From Bacillota bacterium (GTDB lineage Bacteria > Bacillota > Clostridia > Acetivibrionales > DTU013): a stretch of DNA of 36,216 nt. Positions 16,974 through 25,775 of this stretch are shown one piece after another; position 1 is the first letter of the stretch, and each line of letters starts with the position of its first letter. The translations under genes were made by a program, and so were the position numbers. Under the pieces are notes generated by a model that saw only the letters and a program-made list of their open reading frames with translations, ran no database searches and was not told where the DNA came from. The stretch is taken from NCBI GenBank assembly GCA_023439545.1, contig JAEXNT010000076.1:1-36216 (forward strand). The letters run 5' to 3'.

Positions 16974-17258
16974 ATGAACAGGAAATTCAAATTGGTAAAT
17001 CGCAGGAGATTCTACATATTTGTAATGATGATCACTATTATTGTAACTTCACTGACGTTTGCAGCTACCGCGCAGGGAGCCGATACGGGCAATTCGTACC
17101 GGACGGTGGTAGTGGAACATGGAGATACGCTTTGGGACATTGCCGGTGAATACAACAACGGGCACGACCTGCGCGCTTATATAGATGAAGTTAAAAAAGC
17201 GAACAACATAGAAGGCAGCGCAATATTTGCGGGTGATGTCCTGAAAATGCCGGTTTGA
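16974..17258 (+). CDS. yneA: YneA-like SOS-induced cell division inhibitor (TM + LysM)
   Basis: A 94-residue protein from ATG 16974 with CAGGAGG at 16962-16968; a longer frame back to 16908 would run through the promoter and is rejected. A basic N-terminus (about residues 1-12) precedes one membrane segment (about 13-33), ending near AATAQGA, and then a LysM domain (VVVEHGDTLWDIAGEYN to VLKMPV). This matches Bacillus YneA, a membrane protein with an external LysM that delays division during SOS. Position divergent from lexA and two strong SOS boxes support the role. The usual Bacillus neighbours yneB and ynzC are missing; the next gene is convergent, 12 nt away. Function is inferred from architecture and control, not from close sequence identity. 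Confidence 0.85.
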   Translation: MNRKFKLVNRRRFYIFVMMITIIVTSLTFAATAQGADTGNSYRTVVVEHGDTLWDIAGEYNNGHDLRAYIDEVKKANNIEGSAIFAGDVLKMPV

Positions 17259-17270
17259 ATAGTATTGGAT

Positions 17271-19106
17271 CTATTTTGCAGTTGAACTCAATTTGCTTTC
17301 GATTTCGTCCAATCGCTTTTTGATATTAGTATTCTTTGACTTGTTGTTTATCTCGATATATTCCTTATAGTATTTTTGAGCATTACGGTAATCTTTCATA
17401 TCGTAATATGTATCTGCAAGAGCCTTGACGATAAATGAACTGTGTTTATTGAATTCATAACCTTTCAGGAACGCCTTCAAAGCGTCGTCGGTTCTACCGA
17501 GCTTTTGATAGGCAGAGCCAAGGTTGAATTCTGCATACTCCGATTTTGAAAACATCAATGCTTTATTCGCCTCTGTAATGCAATTATCGTAATCCTCCTT
17601 AAGTAGGTAGACCTTTGAAAGGTTGGTATGGGCGGTGCTGTTTGCATTATTCATGGAAATTGCCTTTTTATACTCTATTTCAGCAAGATCCAGATATTCA
17701 GTATTCATCTTTTTTTCATCATATGCGTTAAGGTAGCCGGTAGCCAGGGAATTATGGGCCCTGTCACTTGCGGGGGCCTTTTTTACCGTATCGTTCCAAA
17801 GACGTATAGTAGTCCCGTATACATAATTTCTGCAGATCGTCAGCCCGATATAGACGGGAGTAAGGCATAAAAACATCGCCAGCAGCCACGCGACAGGGTT
17901 TTTCAATATTGTCTTCCTGATAGGCAGGATGCGCCGGGAATTTCGCTTGCGTTCATAGGTTACAATACCGATAAGAAACATTATAAAACCGGCGATTGGG
18001 AAATAAAGCCTGTGTTCGAAGTATACATCCTTGATGGATATGAAGCTCGATTCCACGGCAAGGCCGATAAAGAACCACATTATGCCAAGTGTGGCAAGCC
18101 GGTTCCTTTTCCATGTATATATGCCAAACACGGCTATAAGCAGAAGGACAACCAGCGATATGTAGGATTGATTGTCCCAGATAGTGACGGATATCGGATA
18201 ATCGTTGCTATAGTCGAAGACCTGCCCCAGTGGCACAAATAAGAGGCGTATGTATAAAAGTATTACATTCAGCTGTGTGTAGAAATATTGAAACCGGTCC
18301 ATTGAAGTGCTGGCCTTGAAGCTCACATTCGGGTCGCTCTGGCTGTGTCCGTGGAACAGAAGATTCGTGCCCGGTATTACAGGCACTGTTGCAAAAATCA
18401 AAAGGAAAATAAGAAGCCTTTTTTTCCAGGTAGTTTTCTCGTCCTTAAGGAAAAACATTACTTCGATAAGGAGCAGCATGAACGGTATTGTGATCGTATT
18501 TTCCTTTGTAAACATGGCAATTACAGTGAACAGTATTGTAAGCAGCAGATGATACCATTTGTTTTTGATCCTGTATTCTAGGAAGAACACTATGGCTAAA
18601 AGATAAAATGTCGCCGCAAGCGACGCGGTTCTCTGTATAATGTAAGTTACTGCGTTGATCTGTAACGGATGGCTTACGAACAATATCGCGGCAAACGTGG
18701 AAATAATATTTGAATACCTTGAAATGAGCTTTCCTTTGAAATAGGGAAGGGCGAAAAGCTTTTTCAGTATAGCGTACAACAGTATCCCGTTAAAAGCGTG
18801 AATAAGAAGGTTGACTGCATGGTAACCGCCTTCTGCGGTTCCGTGTATGGCGTAATTTATTGAAAGCGTGAAATATAGTACTATCCTGTTGGCATAAAAC
18901 TGCCACAGACCGGCAAAATCGAAAAGCCTGTGTATTGAATAATTATTTGAGATAGAACCGAAATCGTCGAGAATAAACGGTACAAGGAAGCTGTCGCAAT
19001 AAGCGGCGCCCGCTGCAAGAACCACTGCGCCGTAGACCAACAATTCCCTCTGAAAAAGCCTGTTGAGCCAGTTCATTATTTTAATCGAAAGATATCCAGC
19101 CTTCAA
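17271..19106 (-). CDS. Multi-pass membrane protein with C-terminal TPRs, TMTC/PMT-like glycosyltransferase candidate
   Basis: A 611-residue protein with about ten hydrophobic segments over residues 14-430, then at least four TPR units to the end (SNNANSTAHTNLSKVYL and similar). Near the N-terminus FILDDFGSI gives an acidic pair in the first extracytoplasmic loop, followed by NRIVLYFTLSINYAIHG and YHAVNLLIHAFNGILLY. This resembles the TMTC/PMT-type GT-C architecture, in which a lipid-linked sugar is moved to protein. The family placement is by architecture and pattern only. It starts at TTG 19106 directly after the stop of the upstream gene, with GGAG 9 nt upstream, so it is translationally coupled; ATG 19076 is an alternative. 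It may modify or export a surface glycan related to the SLH protein. Confidence 0.72.
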   Translation of the reverse strand: MKAGYLSIKIMNWLNRLFQRELLVYGAVVLAAGAAYCDSFLVPFILDDFGSISNNYSIHRLFDFAGLWQFYANRIVLYFTLSINYAIHGTAEGGYHAVNLLIHAFNGILLYAILKKLFALPYFKGKLISRYSNIISTFAAILFVSHPLQINAVTYIIQRTASLAATFYLLAIVFFLEYRIKNKWYHLLLTILFTVIAMFTKENTITIPFMLLLIEVMFFLKDEKTTWKKRLLIFLLIFATVPVIPGTNLLFHGHSQSDPNVSFKASTSMDRFQYFYTQLNVILLYIRLLFVPLGQVFDYSNDYPISVTIWDNQSYISLVVLLLIAVFGIYTWKRNRLATLGIMWFFIGLAVESSFISIKDVYFEHRLYFPIAGFIMFLIGIVTYERKRNSRRILPIRKTILKNPVAWLLAMFLCLTPVYIGLTICRNYVYGTTIRLWNDTVKKAPASDRAHNSLATGYLNAYDEKKMNTEYLDLAEIEYKKAISMNNANSTAHTNLSKVYLLKEDYDNCITEANKALMFSKSEYAEFNLGSAYQKLGRTDDALKAFLKGYEFNKHSSFIVKALADTYYDMKDYRNAQKYYKEYIEINNKSKNTNIKKRLDEIESKLSSTAK

Positions 19107-20894
19107 TTAATCTTTCTCCATTTCACCAAGTATGCTTTGCCATACATCCATATCAAAGTCTTTACCGATATCGGGCCGATAATCCGGTATCGTGCCGAGC
19201 CGCCACAAAGAAACACCCTGTATGCCGAACAGCTTGGCGAGATCGACCTTCCGCATAACGCTTTCGGAATTTTCGTACCATACCGTGTTTTCATAGCCAG
19301 TTTTTGTATCGGTATATTTAATATACGGATTTTCATAATCCTTTGCATAAAGGTATGTAATTTTTTTATTTGTATTCAATAAATCTATGAAGTTCTGTAG
19401 GTTGAACGATTGTGGTACGGAATTTACCGTTCTGCCGTTCTGTCTCTGCCATACGGTCCAGTCGAAGGATATCTGCAGCATTATCTTGCTTTTGTCCTGA
19501 ACGCCGGTCTTCGGATCGGTTATTTTTTCCAGCGCGTAGTAAATATATTCGATAGGCGTGAGAGGAGTTATGTTGAAACCCTTGGCCATATCAGCCGCTG
19601 AAAGCTTTTTGGCGTCATAATCGTGCGCCATGAGGATAACCTTGTCGGCATACGTTCCGATCGTCCTGTAATCATAACCATCGAAACAGGAGGAGCTGTA
19701 CTTTTTACTTATCAGCGGCTGGACTGCGACATAGAGCTTTTTACCGTTTTTATCGAGTTCAGCCTTCAGGTTTTTCAGGAACTCATTGAAGGCCGTTTTC
19801 ATACTATCGCCCTTCAAACCCTCAAAATCGATCACTACGCCGTCAAAGCTTCCTTTTTCTTCGTCTCTTGACAGTTCATTGACTGATGCTATAATTTCAG
19901 AAATTGTAGAACTGAACTGTTGGGCATTTGTGAGAACATATTCAGGAATTCCTATCTTGCTTCCGGTTGCGGGATCGGTCATTTTTGAATCCTGTGATGC
20001 ATTGACCATAAGCAATGACGTCACCCCTGCTTCTTCGGCGGTCGCAAGTCGTTGAGTAAAGCCTTCGGGCAGGTAATAGTCGTTGTACCCCAGAGCCTTG
20101 TTCGAGGTGTTTACGACTACTTGTTTCCTGTCGGGATCGAAACTCAGTTTGCACCAGCCAAAGCCTACCGATGAAAGCTCGGTAATCTTGTCCTGCTGGG
20201 AGGAGGAGCTGATGGCATAGAAAGCGTTGAGATCCCTTACAGTCTTGAGACGCGCGCCATACATCCTGATGAGCATTTGTGCCGCCTGTTCCTTCAAAAG
20301 CTTTCCCGAAGGATTAAAGTAATTCGTTGGATCGATTATACCGAAATCCCGTGCCATCGTTATATATCCCGGATTTGTTCTGACGTCCTTGTATAGTGAG
20401 CCAAGGTAGGAAAGCTTTCCGGCAAGAGCGCCCCAGCCGAGTGAATTCACTATCATTACCGCGGCTTCTTCACGCGTAACAGGATCGGACGGCCTTATAT
20501 GGGCAGCAGTTTTAGAAATGACGCCCTTTGCCAATGCAGTTTCCACAGGAATGTACCAGGATTTCTTGGGATCCTTGTTATCTGTAAACGAACCTTTTTC
20601 AGGGTTGACCTCGTTCCAGTCCATAAGCTTGACCAGCAAGGTCAGAAATTCTCCCCTCGTAATGGTCTTGCCGTAACCGAACCGGTTGCTGCCTATACCG
20701 TCAGTAATACCAAGACTTCGAAGTTTGTTGATATCATTGAAATAAGGGCTGCTTTCCGGAACATCCGAAAACGGCTGGTCTGAAGAAACAGGTGCGCTTT
20801 GCGTCAGATATGCCGAATATGTCGACGCGGAAAGACCGAAAATAAATACGAATAGAACAAAACAGCAGATCACACTAATATATTTTTTTATCAT
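19107..20894 (-). CDS. S-layer-anchored (3 SLH) GH18-like surface protein
   Basis: A 595-residue exported protein. A signal peptide (residues 1-28) is followed by three SLH domains (about 43-92, 100-153 and 166-213), which bind pyruvylated secondary cell wall polymer. From about residue 235 the rest is a GH18-type barrel: FDGVVIDFEGL matches the DxxDxDxE region, with the catalytic Glu in DFEG, and VILMAHDYDAK and VSLWRLGTIPDY are typical of the YaaH/spore cortex or chitinase-like branch. The likely substrate is peptidoglycan or another GlcNAc polymer. The N-terminal position of the SLH domains is common in clostridial enzymes. The stop codon TAA touches the TTG start of the next minus-strand gene. 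Confidence 0.87.
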   Translation of the reverse strand: MIKKYISVICCFVLFVFIFGLSASTYSAYLTQSAPVSSDQPFSDVPESSPYFNDINKLRSLGITDGIGSNRFGYGKTITRGEFLTLLVKLMDWNEVNPEKGSFTDNKDPKKSWYIPVETALAKGVISKTAAHIRPSDPVTREEAAVMIVNSLGWGALAGKLSYLGSLYKDVRTNPGYITMARDFGIIDPTNYFNPSGKLLKEQAAQMLIRMYGARLKTVRDLNAFYAISSSSQQDKITELSSVGFGWCKLSFDPDRKQVVVNTSNKALGYNDYYLPEGFTQRLATAEEAGVTSLLMVNASQDSKMTDPATGSKIGIPEYVLTNAQQFSSTISEIIASVNELSRDEEKGSFDGVVIDFEGLKGDSMKTAFNEFLKNLKAELDKNGKKLYVAVQPLISKKYSSSCFDGYDYRTIGTYADKVILMAHDYDAKKLSAADMAKGFNITPLTPIEYIYYALEKITDPKTGVQDKSKIMLQISFDWTVWQRQNGRTVNSVPQSFNLQNFIDLLNTNKKITYLYAKDYENPYIKYTDTKTGYENTVWYENSESVMRKVDLAKLFGIQGVSLWRLGTIPDYRPDIGKDFDMDVWQSILGEMEKD

Positions 20895-20942
20895 TCTTTA
20901 TCCTCACGTAAAACATTTCTTTTAATTACATAATTCATCATA

Positions 20943-20972
20943 ATTCTACCATAATGAAATGAATAACTGCAA
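20943..20972 (-). promoter_or_regulatory. Candidate promoter of the SLH-GH18 pair
   Basis: On the minus strand TTGCAG (20967-20972) and TAGAAT (20943-20948) are separated by 18 nt. Two mismatches to consensus; tentative. Confidence 0.35.
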
Positions 20973-20990
20973 CAGCTGAGGGGGAATATG

Positions 20991-21023
20991 GTATAATAGC
21001 CTTACGATGTAAAGCTATTATAC
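20991..21023. repeat. Perfect inverted repeat with 10-bp arms containing TATAAT
   Basis: GTATAATAGC (20991-21000) is matched exactly by its complement at 21014-21023 with a 13-nt loop. Each arm contains a TATAAT when read on its own strand. Confidence 0.75.
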
Positions 21024-21060
21024 GCCGCCGGCAGAATTTATGCGCCGCCGATAATTTGCC
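21021..21060. repeat. Imperfect 20-bp direct repeat with CGCCGCCG core
   Basis: CGCCGCCG occurs at 21023-21030 and 21043-21050, followed in both copies by an ATTT-containing tail. The first copy overlaps the end of the preceding inverted repeat. Confidence 0.5.
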
Positions 21061-21092
21061 TTTAATATTTGACGGCAAAACGGCGATGCGCA

Positions 21093-21120
21093 ATTATACC
21101 ATGCTAAATCATGGTATAAT
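21093..21120. repeat. Perfect inverted repeat with 11-bp arms before the cysteine desulfurase gene
   Basis: ATTATACCATG (21093-21103) is matched exactly at 21110-21120 across a 6-nt loop. The arms again carry GGTATAAT. It could be an operator, a transcribed hairpin in the desulfurase leader, or a terminator-like element without a T tract. Confidence 0.7.
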
Positions 21121-21212
21121 ATGATGTAATGTTAACTGCAGTCGATGAGCTGCCCGGTATCCTTCAACGCAAGGAATCAGGGCCGATAACGATCGGAGCG
21201 AAGATAAACCAA

Positions 21213-22385
21213 ATGCAAAAAGAAATATATCTGGACAACAGTGCAACGACAAGACAATATGACGATGTGACATCCTTAATGGCGGATATTGCCGCAAACA
21301 AATACGGCAACCCTTCGTCTCTTCATACAAAAGGGATGGAAGCAGAAAAGCTCGTTAACTCGGCAAGAAAGGAAATAGCTGATTCCCTGGGAGCCGAACC
21401 CCGGGAAATATACTTTACTTCCGGCGGCACAGAATCGAATAATCTGGCCATAAGAGGCTACCTTGACGCAAATCCGAGAAAAGGAAAGCACATCATCACT
21501 ACAAAGGCGGAGCATCCGTCGGTAATGGAGGTATACCGCCATCTTGAAGAGCAGGGTTACCGGGTGGACTATATAGGTATCGATGAAAAAGGTTCAATCG
21601 ACCTCCGGGAACTGAGGGATAAAATTTCCTCAGAAACTTCGCTGATCAGCTTTATAATGGTCAATAACGAAACAGGCGCAATACAGCAGATGGACAGGAT
21701 AGCGGCAATACGCGACGAATTGAACCCGCAGGCAGTCATTCATGCGGATGCTGTACAGGCATACGGCAAGATAAGAATACTGCCCGAAAAATCAGGGATA
21801 GGACTCATGTCGCTCAGCTCACACAAAATCCATGGTCCGAAGGGCGTGGGCGCATTATACGTATCACGGAGGATCAGGATAAAGCCGCTGTTTTTCGGAG
21901 GCGGGCAGGAAGCTCTTATGCGCTCAGGCACCGAAAATGTGCCTGGCATCGCAGGTTTGGGACTTGCTGCAAAAATGACTTTCGAAAAGCTGGAGTCCAA
22001 TTACGATAAAGTGAGTAATATAAAGCAGCGTTTTATAGAAATGCTTGCAGGTTCCGGAATCGAACATCGCGTTAATTCCCCTGAAGACGCCTCTCCCTAC
22101 GTCATTAATATCTCCTTTGCCGACGTCAGGGCGGAAGTGCTGCTGCACCATCTGGAGCAGAAGGGTATATACGTATCCACTGGTTCAGCCTGTTCTTCCC
22201 ACAAGAATACTAGGAGCCATGTACTGACGGCTATGAGTGTTCCCGCCGCTCTGATCGACGGCGCCATAAGGTTCAGCCTTTCAGGCTTCAATACGCAGGC
22301 GGAAATCGAGCAGACTGTCGATGCATTGAAAGATATAATCCCGGTAATCGATATCAAAAGGAGATATAAGAGTAGGAGGACGTAA
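21213..22385 (+). CDS. Cysteine desulfurase, IscS/NifS family, paired with ThiI
   Basis: A 390-residue PLP enzyme that frees sulfur from cysteine as a persulfide. The start ATG 21213 gives the usual MQKEIYLDNSATTR beginning, with GGAGCGAAG about 10 nt upstream; an in-frame ATG at 21129 would add a 28-residue tail unlike the family. PLP-binding Lys205 lies in SSHKIHGPKG and the persulfide Cys327 in GSACSSH. The stop codon overlaps the thiI ATG by one base (TAATG). In Bacillus a dedicated desulfurase (NifZ) next to thiI feeds only 4-thiouridine synthesis, and the same reading fits here. A second desulfurase lies at 32244. Confidence 0.93.
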   Translation: MQKEIYLDNSATTRQYDDVTSLMADIAANKYGNPSSLHTKGMEAEKLVNSARKEIADSLGAEPREIYFTSGGTESNNLAIRGYLDANPRKGKHIITTKAEHPSVMEVYRHLEEQGYRVDYIGIDEKGSIDLRELRDKISSETSLISFIMVNNETGAIQQMDRIAAIRDELNPQAVIHADAVQAYGKIRILPEKSGIGLMSLSSHKIHGPKGVGALYVSRRIRIKPLFFGGGQEALMRSGTENVPGIAGLGLAAKMTFEKLESNYDKVSNIKQRFIEMLAGSGIEHRVNSPEDASPYVINISFADVRAEVLLHHLEQKGIYVSTGSACSSHKNTRSHVLTAMSVPAALIDGAIRFSLSGFNTQAEIEQTVDALKDIIPVIDIKRRYKSRRT

Positions 22386-23578
22386 TGGATAAGGTAATAC
22401 TTGTAAGATACGGAGAGATCATATTAAAGGGGCTTAACAGGCCGGTTTTTGAAGAAAAACTGATGAGCAACATAAAAAAGTCTTTATATGGTCTCGGGAA
22501 AGCCGATATTAAACGTTCGCAGGCAAGGATATATATCGAGCCCCACGAAGACGGCTTTGATTATGACGAAGCGATTACAAGGCTCGTAAAGGTATTCGGG
22601 ATCGTATCGCTCAGTATCGCGCAAAAGCTCCCCTCGGATTTCAACGAAATAACGAAGCGGTCGCTTGAGCTCGCAAGGGAATATGTAGATTCCATGAGAA
22701 AGAAAGTCAAGTCAGGGACTATTGCGTTCAAGGTAGAAGCAAAGAGGGGAGACAAGCATTTTCCGATGCAATCTCCGGAAATCAGCGCAGAGCTCGGCGG
22801 TTACCTGCTCGAGAACATTCCCGCGCTAAAGGTCGACGTACGCCATCCCGACTTCATTTTTTACGTCGAGGTTCGTGAAAGTACATATATATATTGCGAT
22901 ATCATACCCTCGAATGGCGGACTTCCGACCGGGACTAACGGAAAAGCGGTCCTTCTGCTTTCCGGAGGCATAGACAGTCCCGTGGCCGGCTGGATGATGG
23001 CAAAACGCGGAATGGAGCTGGAGGCTGTCCATTTTTACAGTTATCCTTACACTAGCGAAAGGGCAAAAGACAAGGTACTCGCGCTCGCAAAGATACTGTC
23101 GCGGTATTGTTACCGCATAAAGCTACATGTAGTCCCGTTTACTGAGATACAGCTCGAAATAAACGACAAATGTCCTGAAGACCACCTTACCATTATAATG
23201 CGCAGGGTCATGATGAAAATCGCCGAAAGAATTGCTAAAAAGAGCGGTGCGTTGGCGCTTATAACGGGCGAAAGCCTTGGACAGGTAGCGAGTCAGACAC
23301 TCCACAGCCTCGCCGTCACGAACGCGGTATGCGAGCTGCCCGTATTCAGGCCTTTGATCGGCATGGATAAGAATGAAGTAATAGATATCGCCAGGAAGAT
23401 AGATACTTTCGAAACCTCGATACTGCCCTATGAGGACTGCTGTACGGTGTTTGTCGCAAAGCACCCGAAGACAAGGCCAAAGCTCGTGGAAGTCGAAAAA
23501 TATGAAGAGGTTCTCCAGCTTGAGGAAATGATGGAGAAAGCTATCAATGATACCGAAACTATACTCGTGACCGAGTAA
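22385..23578 (+). CDS. thiI: tRNA 4-thiouridine synthase ThiI
   Basis: A 397-residue enzyme that adenylates U8 of tRNA and inserts sulfur to give s4U8, a near-UV sensor. An NFLD plus THUMP region occupies about residues 1-170, and the PP-loop ATPase begins with LLSGGIDSPVAG (SGGIDS about residues 193-198). LITGESLGQVASQT and LPYEDCCTVF are typical. There is no C-terminal rhodanese domain, as in Bacillus, so sulfur must come directly from a partner desulfurase, here the overlapping upstream gene. Confidence 0.96.
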   Translation: MDKVILVRYGEIILKGLNRPVFEEKLMSNIKKSLYGLGKADIKRSQARIYIEPHEDGFDYDEAITRLVKVFGIVSLSIAQKLPSDFNEITKRSLELAREYVDSMRKKVKSGTIAFKVEAKRGDKHFPMQSPEISAELGGYLLENIPALKVDVRHPDFIFYVEVRESTYIYCDIIPSNGGLPTGTNGKAVLLLSGGIDSPVAGWMMAKRGMELEAVHFYSYPYTSERAKDKVLALAKILSRYCYRIKLHVVPFTEIQLEINDKCPEDHLTIIMRRVMMKIAERIAKKSGALALITGESLGQVASQTLHSLAVTNAVCELPVFRPLIGMDKNEVIDIARKIDTFETSILPYEDCCTVFVAKHPKTRPKLVEVEKYEEVLQLEEMMEKAINDTETILVTE

Positions 23579-23653
23579 TTACCATACATGTAATACAGGC
23601 ACTCAAGTCAACAATATAATAAATTAGAATATTGCTGAAAGAGGTTGTTGCTG

Positions 23654-25015
23654 GTGTCTGACACAATGAAAAAAGGCTTTAAGGGCTTTGTCATCGGTTC
23701 GGCAATCGTTGCTGCACTGTGTGCCGCAGGTTTACTCATAATTTCGCGCATATACACGGGCGACACGATCAGGAAGGGCGTAAAAATAGGACAAACAGAC
23801 GTATCGTGGATGACTGCGGAGGATGCCAGGCTGATGCTGGCGGAGGAACATGAAAACAACAGCGGCGGCCGCCATATCGAGCTTACATACAAAGACCGCG
23901 TATGGACGATAGCTCCTGAAGATATAGGATACCATTATGATATAGACGAAGCCGTACAGCAGGCTTATCATATCGCCAGGGAAGGCAGCGTATTCAGTAA
24001 GATATACAATTCGCTGCTTCTGGCAAACGGGGGGCATCAGGTAGAAATAGGTGAGGGTTATGACAGCGACCGGCTTTTATCGATTTTTCATAAAATTAAA
24101 AAAGAGATCGATTCAAAACCCAAAGATGCTGCACTGACTTACGCAGCGAAAAAAATCAATATTACAAGGGAAACTGACTATAGGAACCTGGATATTGACA
24201 GAAATATCGAATTGGTAGAAAATCAATTAAGAAAGGGTATTTTCGGAACGATCGAATTGCAGGTGGATGAGCGTAAACCCCGCCTCACCTACGACGAACT
24301 GAGTGCAGTCAACGGAGTAATATCGAACTTCAGCACTCAGTTCAACAGAAACGATGTAAACAGGACGGATAATATCAAGCTGGCTTGCAGCAGGATCGAC
24401 AACAGGATTTTGCTTCCCGGGGAATCATTTTCGATGAATTCCGTTTTGGGGCCAAGAACGCGGGACAACGGTTATAAGGAAGCCCCGATCATTTTCAAGA
24501 ATGAGCTTGTTCCGGGCACGGGCGGAGGCGTCTGCCAGGTATCGTCAACGTTATACAATACTGTGCTGCTGGCAGGCCTCGATGTGATCGAACGTACGCA
24601 TCATTCGATGCCGCTGACATACATCAGTCCCGGGAGGGACGCTACGATAAACGAAGGCTCCATAGATTTCAGGTTTGTAAACGATTCCGGATACCCGGTC
24701 GTCCTGAAAGCTTACGTAAGCGGAAGCAGGCTGTATATAAGTCTGTTGGGCAAAAAGCGGGAGGATGGGCTGGTAATAAGATTGAAAACTCAAACCATAG
24801 GAGTCTATATGCCAAAGCCGGATGAGGTAATAATCGATAATACCCTGCCTAATGGACAGAAGGTAGTGGAGCGCAAAGCGGTAAAGGGAGTCAGGGTCGT
24901 AGTTTACAGGGAAGCTTACAAAAACGACAGTCTCGAATGGAGAGAAAAGCTTTCGGAAGACTATTACAAGCCGATCCGGGGCATAATCAGGGTCAGTAGC
25001 GATAGTGCGGGTTGA
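23654..25015 (+). CDS. VanW-family exported protein with G5-like C-terminus
   Basis: A protein of about 453 residues; GTG 23654 is chosen because AAAGAGG (23638-23644) lies 9 nt upstream, while TTG codons at 23645 and 23648 are too close. An N-terminal membrane segment (about residues 9-33) anchors it outside the cell. A PG_binding_4-type region covers about residues 45-220, and the VanW domain contains LLPGESFSMNSVLGPRT and VPGTGGGVCQVSSTLYNT (about residues 260-370). The tail from about 375 looks like a G5 or beta-rich wall-binding domain. Despite the name, VanW proteins are not resistance determinants on their own; their biochemical role is unknown, probably cell-wall related. Confidence 0.87.
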   Translation: MSDTMKKGFKGFVIGSAIVAALCAAGLLIISRIYTGDTIRKGVKIGQTDVSWMTAEDARLMLAEEHENNSGGRHIELTYKDRVWTIAPEDIGYHYDIDEAVQQAYHIAREGSVFSKIYNSLLLANGGHQVEIGEGYDSDRLLSIFHKIKKEIDSKPKDAALTYAAKKINITRETDYRNLDIDRNIELVENQLRKGIFGTIELQVDERKPRLTYDELSAVNGVISNFSTQFNRNDVNRTDNIKLACSRIDNRILLPGESFSMNSVLGPRTRDNGYKEAPIIFKNELVPGTGGGVCQVSSTLYNTVLLAGLDVIERTHHSMPLTYISPGRDATINEGSIDFRFVNDSGYPVVLKAYVSGSRLYISLLGKKREDGLVIRLKTQTIGVYMPKPDEVIIDNTLPNGQKVVERKAVKGVRVVVYREAYKNDSLEWREKLSEDYYKPIRGIIRVSSDSAG

Positions 25016-25076
25016 GTCAGTCAAGTATGAGAAGTTGATACGATAATATAGACAACATAGAAAACGAGGGGTCAAA

Positions 25077-25772
25077 ATGAACGAAAATCTTTACAATAAA
25101 GAGATCGTCTGCCCGGTCTGTATGCAAAAATTCGATGTTACGAAGGTAAAGACAAGAGGTTGTAAGGTAAAGAGCAGGGATACGGATTTTTGCATTTATT
25201 ACGAAGATATCAATCCGATCTTTTATGATGCATGGGTATGCGAGAATTGCGGGTATGCGGCCCAGTCGGAAAAATTCCTCGACATACCTCCCAGGGATGT
25301 AAATACTATCAAGGCCAAGATAACTCCCAAATGGAAAAAGAGGTCCTTCAGCGGCGAAAGGTCTGTGGATACGGCGTTGGAAGCCTTCAAGCTCGTGCTG
25401 ATAAATCATCAGGCGCGCGGGGCAAAAGCGAGCGAACTTGCGAAGATCTGCATGAGAATCGCATGGCTCTATAGAATAAAAAAGGATGAAAAAGAGCATG
25501 AGTTTGTCAAATATGCTCTCAGATATTACACTGAGACCTACGAAAAGGAAAGATTCCCGGCGGACAAGCTCGATGAGAATACCTGCATGTATATGATAGG
25601 AGAATTGAATTTCAGGGCAGGCAATCTCGATGAATCCGTCAAATGGTTCAGCAGACTGATAAGTTCTCCGGACGCGAGAAGGATACCGACGCTTATAGAA
25701 GCCGCAAGGGACGAATTCCAGCTCGTAAAGGAAAAATTGGGCAGCGCGGGCGAAGCGGCAGGTGGGAATTGA
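25077..25772 (+). CDS. DUF2225 family zinc-ribbon/TPR protein
   Basis: A 231-residue cytosolic protein of the DUF2225 family. Two zinc-knuckle pairs, CPVCMQKF (about residues 12-19) and CENCGYAAQ (about 56-64), form a split zinc ribbon, and the remainder is TPR-like helices including GELNFRAGNLDESVKWF. The family is widespread in Firmicutes and of unknown function. Its ATG sits 61 nt after the VanW-family gene, and its stop is 3 nt before the next start, so it is likely co-transcribed with both. Confidence 0.85.
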   Translation: MNENLYNKEIVCPVCMQKFDVTKVKTRGCKVKSRDTDFCIYYEDINPIFYDAWVCENCGYAAQSEKFLDIPPRDVNTIKAKITPKWKKRSFSGERSVDTALEAFKLVLINHQARGAKASELAKICMRIAWLYRIKKDEKEHEFVKYALRYYTETYEKERFPADKLDENTCMYMIGELNFRAGNLDESVKWFSRLISSPDARRIPTLIEAARDEFQLVKEKLGSAGEAAGGN

Positions 25773-25775
25773 TCG

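Noticed and set aside
21129..21212. N-terminal extension of the ThiI-partner desulfurase
   Set aside because: The family begins near MQKEIYLDNSATTR; ATG 21213 has a ribosome binding site and 21129 lies just after a palindrome without one.
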